Positions 1 to 6,075 of a stretch of DNA of 6,075 bases are shown one piece after another. The stretch comes from Candidatus Woesearchaeota archaeon (GTDB taxonomy: Archaea; Nanobdellota; Nanobdellia; Woesearchaeales; UBA12501): positions 1 through 6,075 of the forward strand of contig JAPLZS010000022.1 of the NCBI GenBank assembly GCA_026394915.1. Direction: 5' to 3'. A model generated the notes under the pieces. That model ran no database searches, was not told the DNA's origin, and saw nothing but the letters and a program-made list of their open reading frames with translations. The position numbers and the translations under genes are program-made. Positions within the stretch are counted from its first letter, which is position 1; each line of letters begins with the position of its first letter.

Positions 1-282
1 CTCCAGCCAGACACGACAATATCTGATCTCTATGAGTGCAAGGTCTTTACAGATGATGACAAGAAGAGCATGTTTGAAACTTACAAGAAGCTGATGATAA
101 TGCACAACTCTGCATTGATTGCAGAGATTGAATCCGATGACAGGAAGACAGCAGAGTTCATATCAGATTCTGTAAAGAAATGGCCTTCAATAAAGAAAGA
201 AGTCCTTTCTGTCGTGAGAAAGATGAAAGAATCATGGACAAAAGACATTGAGATCTCAGAAGACATAGGCTATCTGGGATAA
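1..282 (+). CDS. C-terminal end of an unrecognised protein (5' end outside window)
   Basis: The frame is open from the first base to the TAA at 280-282, giving 93 visible residues. An ATG at 70 exists, but nothing marks it as the start: the 23 codons before it read on without a stop and have similar composition, so this is most likely the tail of a longer gene. The visible part is charged, rich in Lys, Glu, Asp, Ser and Met, and looks all-helical, with no membrane segment, signal peptide or metal motif. The stretch around residues 28-60 (KLMIMHNSALIAEIESDD and what follows) faintly recalls the helical repeats of PhoU-like proteins, but this is only an impression and no function is assigned. 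It ends 9 bases before adk, and the adk ribosome site follows its stop codon directly, so the two are probably co-transcribed and may be translationally coupled. Confidence 0.7.
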   Translation, partial: LQPDTTISDLYECKVFTDDDKKSMFETYKKLMIMHNSALIAEIESDDRKTAEFISDSVKKWPSIKKEVLSVVRKMKESWTKDIEISEDIGYLG

Positions 283-287
283 GGTGG
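283..287 (+). promoter_or_regulatory. Shine-Dalgarno site of adk
   Basis: GGTGG lies immediately after the stop codon (280-282) of the upstream gene and 4 bases before the adk ATG at 292. GGTG is a common archaeal-style Shine-Dalgarno core. The abutting stop and ribosome site imply that ribosomes finishing the upstream gene could reinitiate on adk. No separate promoter is visible for adk inside the window. Confidence 0.6.
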
Positions 288-291
288 CAAA

Positions 292-915
292 ATGAAGATT
301 ATTCTTTTAGGCCCGCCAGGAACAAGAAAAGGCACTCAGGCAGAGCGTATTGTAAAAAAGTATGGCATACCCCATATCTCGACAGGAGACATGTTCAGGG
401 AGGCCATTGCAAAGGGCACAGAGCTCGGCAGGATGGCAAAGGGGATTCTTGACCAGGGAAAATTTGTCCCTGATAAGATAACTATAGGCCTTGTCAAAGA
501 GAGGCTCTCAAAGCCAGACTGCAAAAAGGGATTTATCCTGGATGGATTTCCAAGGACAATACCTCAGGCAGAGGCATTGGACAAGATGATAAAACTGGAC
601 AAAGCTGTCCTGTTGGAATCATCTGATGATATCATAATAAAAAGGCTGAGCTCAAGAAGGCAGTGCAGGAAATGCAATGCAATCTATGGCATTGATATGC
701 CTCCAAAGAAAAAAGGAGTGTGCGACAAGTGTGGTGGCCAGCTCTACCAGAGAGATGATGACAGGGAAGAAGTCATAAGAAAAAGGCTGGAGACCTATAA
801 CAAGCAGACTGCTCCATTGATTGAATGTTATAAGAAGAAAGGAATTCTCGCAAAGATTAACGGCCAGCAGACGATAGAGAAGATATTTGAGGATGTTGTT
901 GAAGCTTTAATTTAA
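292..915 (+). CDS. adk: Adenylate kinase, long form with zinc-type LID; P-loop Gly12 replaced by Arg
   Basis: Adenylate kinase transfers phosphate between ATP and AMP to give two ADP in the cytoplasm. At 207 residues it is close to the usual 210-220 of the long form. The P-loop is residues 7-15 (GPPGTRKGT) with catalytic Lys13. The AMP site shows STGDMFR at 30-36 (Thr31, Arg36) and DGFPRT at 84-89 (Arg88). Arg122/Arg123 precede the LID. The LID (about 122-160) has Cys125, Cys128, Cys144 and Cys147, arranged CX2C-X15-CX2C, a structural zinc site; the familiar Bacillus spacing is X16. LID residues QRDDD at 153-157 and the Arg pair 158/163 match the family. The odd point is Arg12 where nearly all members carry Gly (GPPGAGKGT). 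The ATG is set by the GGTGG site just upstream. The gene ends 13 bases from the converging purN-like gene, leaving no room for a separate hairpin terminator. Confidence 0.96.
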   Translation: MKIILLGPPGTRKGTQAERIVKKYGIPHISTGDMFREAIAKGTELGRMAKGILDQGKFVPDKITIGLVKERLSKPDCKKGFILDGFPRTIPQAEALDKMIKLDKAVLLESSDDIIIKRLSSRRQCRKCNAIYGIDMPPKKKGVCDKCGGQLYQRDDDREEVIRKRLETYNKQTAPLIECYKKKGILAKINGQQTIEKIFEDVVEALI

Positions 916-928
916 ATGGATTGTCACT

Positions 929-1963
929 TCACTTCTCTCCTTTGATTATCTTCGTGACTGCATCATAGAATTCTCTGACCTTGCCTTCTATGAATTCATT
1001 GTCTCTCTTGAATAAAGTTGATCCATATCCATTCCTGTATTTCACATGATCCTCAATCATTATCCCATTCGGAGCAAGATGCCATAGGGCGTCTGCCCTG
1101 TAGGCAAGGACACCGCTCTCATGCATCCCCCATCTTCCATCAAACAAGTCAAGGAAAGTCGCTCCTGCAATCACATGATCACCGATATGCTTCAGTGTTT
1201 CCTGCGCAGCTGATCCTACTTTCTTCAGCACTTCTGGATCTCTTATATCACCCTTGCTCATCAACCAGTTGTAATCAATAGGCAGAGCATATCCTCTCAT
1301 ATGCACAGGACCTGCATCCATCTCAGGCACCATTGTGTGCATTGAAGAATATAATGATTCATGCCCGGCTGCAATCGCTCTTGCAGGAGGGATCCATCCG
1401 TCTCCGACAATTGTCCTTCTGCCTCTTGTGATGCCATCATTGCTGTATTTTGTAAGATCCCCTGGATGCACGTTAAGTATATAAAAAGAATTCACAAATT
1501 CTCCTGAGAGCAAAGCCATTCCGCCTGCTGCGAACATTGGAATTTCTCTGGAGATATCATGTTTATCCATTGCATCGTAGATCTTGTCAAGGAATTGCCT
1601 GCATACATCTTTTCTGACCTGAATTATCTGCTCAGGAGAAAGCTGTGATTTTATCTGATGATGCATATCTGGATTCAATGCCTTGAAGTAATCACCTGGT
1701 TTTACACCATGCTCTTCTTCATATCTCCTGAAATCAAGCTCAACAAGAGGCACATCAAACTCTTCTGCCCTCTGCCTTGCCCTCACATCAGGATGGTCTA
1801 TCCTTGTTGTGACTACAATCCTCACAATGCCCGGTAACTGTTCATTTATCTTCGCAAGATTGGATCCTCCGCAGTCCATCCAGCCGACCAATCCTTTCTT
1901 TATATCAGGATGGTAAATTTTTACCTTGCTTTCATCGAGAATGTGGACTGAGTCAGTTATCAT
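929..1963 (-). CDS. purN: PurN-like GAR formyltransferase, long and divergent
   Basis: A formyltransferase-fold protein of 344 residues, probably converting GAR to formyl-GAR with 10-formyl-tetrahydrofolate (step 3 of purine synthesis). Residues 24-36 (GLVGWMDCGGSNL) resemble the phosphate-binding SGNGSNL loop of PurN. Next come a beta strand IVRIVVTTR and the RARQRAEEFDVPL segment, matching the PurN pattern in which a residue string like 'A..A...GIP' follows. The catalytic Asn-His-Asp triad is recognisable as Asn164 and His166 in LNVHPGD and Asp216 in MDAGPV. Differences from ordinary PurN (about 190-220 residues) are an N-terminal extension of about 24 residues, an insertion at about 80-140, a longer gap between His and Asp, and about 110 extra C-terminal residues. 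The start lies 2 bases after the purD stop, with AGAGG/GGAAG about 9-12 bases upstream inside the end of purD. Its place after purL, purQ and purD supports the purine role, but another folate-dependent formyltransferase is possible. Confidence 0.75.
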   Translation of the reverse strand: MITDSVHILDESKVKIYHPDIKKGLVGWMDCGGSNLAKINEQLPGIVRIVVTTRIDHPDVRARQRAEEFDVPLVELDFRRYEEEHGVKPGDYFKALNPDMHHQIKSQLSPEQIIQVRKDVCRQFLDKIYDAMDKHDISREIPMFAAGGMALLSGEFVNSFYILNVHPGDLTKYSNDGITRGRRTIVGDGWIPPARAIAAGHESLYSSMHTMVPEMDAGPVHMRGYALPIDYNWLMSKGDIRDPEVLKKVGSAAQETLKHIGDHVIAGATFLDLFDGRWGMHESGVLAYRADALWHLAPNGIMIEDHVKYRNGYGSTLFKRDNEFIEGKVREFYDAVTKIIKGEK

Positions 1964-1965
1964 TT

Positions 1966-3224
1966 TTACTTGCTTCCTCTGGATGCTTCCAATGCCCTGC
2001 CTGCAATATCATGCCTGCAGATAAAAACAATCCTGTTATTCAATTCCCTTGTTGCTTCATCGATTATATGTACTGCTGTGTAAGCTAGTGGTTGCGCACT
2101 TTCAATCCCATTAAGAGAATATGCAGTCACTCCAAGCACTCTTCCGCCTGCAACAGTTAAGTTTCCTTGCTCATCTGATCCTGTCCCTGCATGGAACACT
2201 TTTACACCCTGAAGCTCAGCAACCTTATCCAGTCCTCCGATTGGAAGCCCTTTGACATATCCTGCAATCTTTGAATCAGGATAGCCGTTTGCAGCCATCA
2301 CAACACAGCATGCTGCTCCTGGCCTGAACTCCACTTTCATCTGATCAAGCCTTCCTTCAAGAGCATATTTTATAGGCAGGTAAAGTCCGTCCCTGAGCAT
2401 CATCACAGCAGGCTGGGCTTCTGGATCGCCAAACCTGCAGTTATATTCTAGGATCTTTGGGCCATGTTCTGTCATTATGACTGCAGCATAAAGGAATCCC
2501 TTGTATGGCTCTCCATTCTCCTTCTTTATCTGCTGGACAGCAGGAGTCATCATCTTATCTGCAATAAACTTAACCATGTCTTTATCTGCAATAGGCACTG
2601 GACCATGTGCACCCATACCGCCTGTGTTCGGCCCTTTGTCTCCATCAAGAAGCCGCTTGTGATCCTGGATGGATATTGCAAAAGGCACAACTCTTTCTCC
2701 ATCAGATATGCCGAATACAGAGAATTCCTGGCCAAACAATCTTTCAGCAATAAGGACTTCAGGCCTCTTGCTTTTATCACAACACTGTTATCTGTCGCCA
2801 TCCTGTTTATGGCTTGTTCTGCATCTGCAGTATTAAAACATAAGGTAGATTCTGCCTGAGGAATGCCTGCTTCCTTCATTATGGAGTAAGAGAAAAATTT
2901 GTCAGATTCGATCTTGGCACCAGAACTTAAAGGCCCGAATGCATTTGGATATCCTCTTTTGATAAAAAAATCGACACCGCCATCATCAAGAGGCAGCTCT
3001 GGCCCGAATATAAGCGCTTCAATTCCTTCCCTATCAACAGCATCTGCAAGCGGTCCAAAATTCTCTTTTTTTGCTCCATCAATGTTGATTGTCCTGACTT
3101 CATTATCCAATGCAATTCCAGGATTACCTTTGAAATATATGACTTCTACACCAGGATGCTGAGCTATGCTCCAGCCAAGAGCATGCTCTCTTCCGCCACC
3201 ACCCACTATTCCAACTTTTGCCAT
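1966..3224 (-). pseudogene. purD: Phosphoribosylamine-glycine ligase (GAR synthetase), broken by an internal deletion and frameshift
   Basis: PurD joins glycine to phosphoribosylamine with ATP (step 2 of purine synthesis). The N-terminal part is clear: MAKVGIVGGGGREHAL at the start, then FGPELPLDDGGVD, FGPLSSGAKIESDKFFS and VVIKARGL, ending near 2762. The C-terminal part continues in another frame from about 2763: EVLIAERLFGQEFSVFG, then QDHKR and GPNTGGMGAHGP of the ATP-grasp core, then GFLYAAVIM and EYNCRFGDPEAQP. In E. coli PurD about 34 residues separate VIKADGL from IVIEEFL, including the AAGKGV glycine loop that closes over ATP; here about 32 of them are missing. One deletion of about 97 bases (length 1 more than a multiple of 3) explains both the loss and the frame change. 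The unshifted N-terminal frame runs into a stop at 2550-2552. The start at 3224 rather than 3239 is chosen because GAGGT sits 6 bases before it and the product then matches the usual PurD N-terminus. As written it cannot make an active enzyme. Confidence 0.88.
2757..2766 (-). other. Inferred deletion junction within purD
   Basis: Read on the minus strand, these ten bases are AGGCCTGAAG. The N-terminal PurD frame is good up to the Gly-Leu codons here, and the C-terminal frame becomes good at the Pro-Glu codons here, offset by -1. The glycine loop and the following strand-helix of the ATP-grasp domain should lie between them. The exact breakpoint cannot be placed to the base because the lost sequence is unknown. 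Confidence 0.75.
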
Positions 3225-3230
3225 GTTTGT

Positions 3231-3235
3231 ACCTC
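3231..3235 (-). promoter_or_regulatory. Shine-Dalgarno site deciding the purD start
   Basis: GAGGT on the minus strand lies 6 bases before the ATG at 3224-3222. A second in-frame ATG at 3239-3237 would place this site inside the gene and add five residues (MRGTN) that PurD proteins lack. The downstream start is therefore preferred. The 45-base gap between purQ and purD (3225-3269) holds this site and an A/T-rich stretch, but no convincing hairpin. Confidence 0.7.
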
Positions 3236-3269
3236 GCATAATACGTTTATAAAATTAAGACTATGCCTC

Positions 3270-4121
3270 TTATCTGAAACGATTCACAATGTTCCTGAAT
3301 ATCTGCAGCCCCCAGCCTTCCATCACTTTCTCATCAATGTCAGAAGCCTTTATGCCTTTTCTTCTCATACTGTCTTTTACCCAGAAGAATCTCGGATCCC
3401 TTGAATTGTGGATGCTTACCTCAGTATGAGCCATATGGCCGATTATATTTCCACTGGGGTCGACAAGGCCTGCTATGCCATCAACAGAGCCGTTAGGATT
3501 GTATGGGAAATCTTCAGTAACGCCTATTGCAGGATTCGCATACCTGAGCAGGACATGACGCTGGTTGACTGCTCTTCTGTTCTGCTCGCCTTCTTCTGAT
3601 GATATCAATCCTGAATCAGAATAGAACATGATCTTTCCTTCTCCGTGCCTGCACCACAGCCATAATATAGAATCTGATATGCCCTCAAATGCAAAATGAG
3701 GCATTCCTTCATGCTTCTCTATCCTATGAGGGACATAATCTACTCTGTATACTCCGCAGGTATTATGGGTCAGTGTGACTGTCTGTTTTGAATAATCTTC
3801 TCCAATGCCAGGAAGAAGTCCTGTCTTAACTAGCAGCTGGAACCCGTTGCATTGGCCGTATATCACATTTCCCTTATGCGCATATTCAATAAATATGTCC
3901 TTTAATTTTTTTTTTTTTTTTTCACTCGGTATTGCAGCATGCTCACCATGCAGGAATCCTCCTGAGAGGTTTATGATCTGGGCATCAGAAACTTTCTTCT
4001 GCCCTGAGAGAATCTGTCTTATGTGAACTATCTCTGCCTCTGCTCCTGCTTTCATGTAGGCATGAGCAGCTTCCTCATGGCATCCTATGCCTAATCCATT
4101 TATGATATATGCTTTTACCAT
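3270..4121 (-). CDS. purQ: FGAM synthetase glutaminase subunit PurQ
   Basis: A class I glutamine amidotransferase that hydrolyses glutamine and passes ammonia to PurL for conversion of FGAR to FGAM. The nucleophile is Cys91 in VIYGQCNGFQLL, the family's GxCNGFQ elbow, and GGF at 54-56 is the expected oxyanion strand. The acid-base pair is His232 and Glu234 in GHMAHTE, where most members read MPHPE; flanking Pro residues are lost but both catalytic residues remain. GLVDPSGNIIG just before it fits the longer PurQ class. At 283 residues it exceeds the usual 220-230, with extra C-terminal sequence after Glu234. Residues 68-72 are five lysines encoded by a 17-base A tract; the spacing from GGF to Cys91 (34 residues) equals that of ordinary PurQ, so the tract is in frame as written. 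The ATG has AGGT 5 bases upstream and begins 12 bases after the purL stop. Confidence 0.93.
   Translation of the reverse strand: MVKAYIINGLGIGCHEEAAHAYMKAGAEAEIVHIRQILSGQKKVSDAQIINLSGGFLHGEHAAIPSEKKKKKLKDIFIEYAHKGNVIYGQCNGFQLLVKTGLLPGIGEDYSKQTVTLTHNTCGVYRVDYVPHRIEKHEGMPHFAFEGISDSILWLWCRHGEGKIMFYSDSGLISSEEGEQNRRAVNQRHVLLRYANPAIGVTEDFPYNPNGSVDGIAGLVDPSGNIIGHMAHTEVSIHNSRDPRFFWVKDSMRRKGIKASDIDEKVMEGWGLQIFRNIVNRFR
3906..3922 (-). repeat. 17-base homopolymer A tract inside purQ
   Basis: The plus strand shows 17 consecutive T (17 A in the coding strand), covering the last two bases of Glu67 and all of Lys68 to Lys72, every lysine encoded by AAA. No other run in the window approaches this length, and the neighbouring genes mix AAA and AAG for lysine. 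A run this long is prone to replication slippage, RNA polymerase slippage and sequencing error. Confidence 0.97.
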
Positions 4122-4133
4122 ATTTTACCTAAT

Positions 4134-6075
4134 TTAATTAGTGCGCATTCCAAAACTCAATGGTCTCTGATAATGTTCCTTCACATTCCTTAATGATATC
4201 TCTGAATTTATTCCGTTTGATGAGCATACCTCCAGATTGTCTCCAAGACTTCCAGTGGACAGGCCAGTAACTGTACCTATCTGCCCATATGTTACATCTG
4301 CTTTTCCCATGATCTCCTCAAACTTCTTGCTGTCTTCTCTTGAGACTGTCACGATGAATCTTCCAGGCGTTTCAGAAAATAATATCTGTTCATCATTTGA
4401 GAATGCTCCATCTTTGCAGACGTTATTGACAGAAAGCATGGCACCGAACCCGCCTGCCATCGCAGCTTTGGTCACTGCAGGCAGAAGACCTCCATTATGG
4501 ATATAGCTGCATGAGGCGACGACTTCTGCATCGACCAGTATACCTATTGCATTTGCTGCGCTGACAAACTCCTTAAGGTCAGCCTTAGGCACTTCTCCTC
4601 CTTCGAGAGGCAATCCCTGCTCTTTGTAGCCAATTGCGCTCAGATACTGAGATGCGCCCATATGGTTCCTTGTCGTTCCTATAATATAAATCAAGTCCCC
4701 GCTTTCCTTAAAAGGCGAACTGACGCATTTTCTATAATCATCTATCTTTACTGCGCATGATGCTAGATAGGAATCAGGATCATGTATCTCTATGTGCCTC
4801 TTGCCTGATTTGGCATCTTCGACAAGAGTTATGTGCTTCCTTAAATCCAGAGGCACGTCATTCAGGTTAAATGAGGCATCCACTTCATATGTGCATGAGC
4901 ATTTCATGCTGTCCTTTCCTGAGATGATTGGTATGTTTGTCTGCTCGACTGCATCGCGTATGCCTATTCCTTCCCTCACCAATGATGCAAGATTATGCTC
5001 ACCATTCTCTCTTAATAATGTTGTATTGCGTTCAGAGTCAGGCTGGCAGAAATTGCCGCAGACTGCCCATGCATCATACTTTGGATTCACCATATCAGGC
5101 AGCTTCCCACCGAGCGCTATTATTTTTCCAGCCATGTCTATAAATGACCTCTGCGCTGAGTGATATGGATCTATGTCAGATCCCTTAGGGGTTATTCCAA
5201 GCGCATAGGCTATTACGCCGAAGTCCTTTCCTTCTGTGTCCAATGGTTTCTGCATCGTGGCATCTGCCTCGACTTCCTGTTTCATCCCTATCAATGGACC
5301 CTGGATTGTAGCGCCTTTGACAGAAGAATCTTTCTGCCTGAAGAACCATTCCTTTGATGCAACATCAGGCTGAGACATGACTAATGACAATGTTTCCTCG
5401 AGAGAATAATTGCCTTTGACAATTGCTTCTCTCTGGTCAGGAACACATCCCCATGAAGCATGCATCTGCTTCCTTGGCTCTTTGTTGAACAATCTCTTCA
5501 AATCGAGGAGAGCCACAGTATTTCCTTCATATTTAAGATTGGCATATCCTGTGTCAGTAAGCCTTCCTAACTTAGTTACCTGCACCTCATGGAGCTTTGC
5601 TGATTCTATTATCTCTTCTTCATTCTTTGGATCAGCCACAAAAAGCATCCTATCTTGGGTCTCAGAGCAGTTTATCTGCCAAGGCTGTATTCCTGCATAC
5701 TTCCTAGGATGAAGTGAGAGATCCATTTCGATTCCGTTTGTCTCTCCCGCAGTTTCTATTGCTGATGAGCCAAGACCCATTGCTCCGAAATCAGTCACGC
5801 TTGTAAACATTAATTTTCTTGCGCATTCTAATATCAGCCCTTTCATCTTTGCCTGAGTGTAAGAATGATCTGCCTGCACATGTCCGAGACTTATCTTTTC
5901 GCTCGCCTTAAGCGAGCTTTCAGTTGCACCATGCACGCCATCCACTCCTACTGGCTGGCCTGCGACAAACACAAAGTCGTCGACATGGGGCGCTTTTGAG
6001 ATATATGTCCTTCCATCAGCAGATCTCACAGGAGACCATCCTATTGTTCCGCAGTATACCAGGCATTTTGCGATG
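4134..6075 (-). CDS. purL: FGAM synthetase large subunit PurL, long class, N-terminus outside the window
   Basis: PurL uses ATP to convert FGAR to FGAM with ammonia from PurQ. The frame is open to the window edge, giving 646 visible residues; the GTG at 6029 is internal, not a start, because in-frame coding (CGTIGWSPVRSADGRTYISK) spans it. The first synthetase half shows GVDGVHGATESS (around visible residue 45), then VTDFGAMGLGSS and KYAGIQPWQINCSETQDRM. The second half shows FGVIAYALGITPKG, YDAWAVCGNFCQP, IISGKDSMK (about 4902-4927), GTTRNHMGASQYL, and NGGLLPAVTKAAMAGGFGA. PurL proteins have two tandem PurM-like halves, and both are represented. More than 600 residues follow the first DGxHGAT motif, more than in the 600-750-residue small PurL. 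This length, the GKDSM motif and KYAGxQPW resemble the roughly 1000-residue class that works with a separate PurQ. About 300 or more N-terminal residues are probably missing, perhaps including a PurS-like domain. It is followed 12 bases later by purQ. Confidence 0.93.
   Translation of the reverse strand, partial: IAKCLVYCGTIGWSPVRSADGRTYISKAPHVDDFVFVAGQPVGVDGVHGATESSLKASEKISLGHVQADHSYTQAKMKGLILECARKLMFTSVTDFGAMGLGSSAIETAGETNGIEMDLSLHPRKYAGIQPWQINCSETQDRMLFVADPKNEEEIIESAKLHEVQVTKLGRLTDTGYANLKYEGNTVALLDLKRLFNKEPRKQMHASWGCVPDQREAIVKGNYSLEETLSLVMSQPDVASKEWFFRQKDSSVKGATIQGPLIGMKQEVEADATMQKPLDTEGKDFGVIAYALGITPKGSDIDPYHSAQRSFIDMAGKIIALGGKLPDMVNPKYDAWAVCGNFCQPDSERNTTLLRENGEHNLASLVREGIGIRDAVEQTNIPIISGKDSMKCSCTYEVDASFNLNDVPLDLRKHITLVEDAKSGKRHIEIHDPDSYLASCAVKIDDYRKCVSSPFKESGDLIYIIGTTRNHMGASQYLSAIGYKEQGLPLEGGEVPKADLKEFVSAANAIGILVDAEVVASCSYIHNGGLLPAVTKAAMAGGFGAMLSVNNVCKDGAFSNDEQILFSETPGRFIVTVSREDSKKFEEIMGKADVTYGQIGTVTGLSTGSLGDNLEVCSSNGINSEISLRNVKEHYQRPLSFGMRTN

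Noticed and set aside
2739..2780. Programmed -1 frameshift as the explanation for the split purD
   Set aside because: There is no convincing slippery heptamer at the junction, and a shifted product would still lack about 32 residues with the ATP-binding glycine loop, so recoding alone could not restore an enzyme.
2464..2859. Open plus-strand frame of 131 codons antisense to purD
   Set aside because: The predicted protein has no recognisable motif, and the opposite strand carries conserved PurD sequence throughout. It is a coding shadow.
3245..3257. TATA-like sequence (TTTTATAAA on the minus strand) in the gap between purQ and purD
   Set aside because: Its centre is only about 26 bases from the purD ATG, so a TATA-directed start would fall at the ATG and leave out the clear GAGGT ribosome site. 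No purine-rich BRE is evident. It may be simple A/T-rich gap sequence.
4792..5163. Open plus-strand frame of 123 codons antisense to purL
   Set aside because: It lies wholly over conserved PurL motifs on the other strand, and its composition looks like a shadow frame.
5901..5917. Perfect 6-bp inverted repeat GCTCGC-CTTAA-GCGAGC
   Set aside because: It lies inside well-conserved purL coding sequence (Ser-Leu-Lys-Ala-Ser region), is short, and is not followed by a long T run on either strand. It is probably chance.
6027..6029. GTG as a possible purL start
   Set aside because: The frame continues upstream to the window edge with PurL-like residues, and the remaining protein would lack the N-terminal part of the first synthetase half.

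Overview
The window holds two convergent gene groups. A short plus-strand pair (the 3' end of an unrecognised gene, then adenylate kinase, adk) meets a minus-strand block of de novo purine biosynthesis genes. In transcription order the block is purL (5' end outside the window), purQ, purD (broken) and a formyltransferase that is probably purN. The two groups end only 13 bases apart, tail to tail. Nearly every base is coding; the longest gap between genes is about 45 bases, just upstream of purD.

The purine genes cover steps 2 to 4 of IMP synthesis. PurD makes glycinamide ribonucleotide (GAR), the PurN-like enzyme would formylate it to FGAR, and PurL with PurQ converts FGAR to FGAM using ammonia from glutamine. 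Adk, on the other strand, interconverts AMP, ATP and ADP, so it acts downstream of the same nucleotide pool. Spacing inside the block is tight (12, 45 and 2 bases), as expected of one operon whose promoter lies beyond the right edge.

The organism cannot be fixed from the sequence alone. Heavy use of ATA, AGA and AGG codons, moderate to low GC, compact spacing and Shine-Dalgarno sites of the GGTG/GAGGT type suggest an uncultured archaeon, perhaps a DPANN-type lineage that keeps purine synthesis. A bacterial origin is not excluded: the adenylate kinase is the zinc-LID type common in bacteria, and PurL and PurQ look like the long-chain class that I recall from some bacteria.

No mobile element, CRISPR array, RNA gene or clearly new system is visible. 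The points worth a second look are: (1) purD carries one deletion of about 97 bases that removes the ATP-grasp glycine loop and shifts the frame; (2) adenylate kinase has Arg where its P-loop normally has Gly; (3) purQ contains an uninterrupted 17-base A tract; (4) the PurN-like protein is long and divergent. Points 1 to 3 could each be real biology or sequence/assembly error, and read-level checks would decide.
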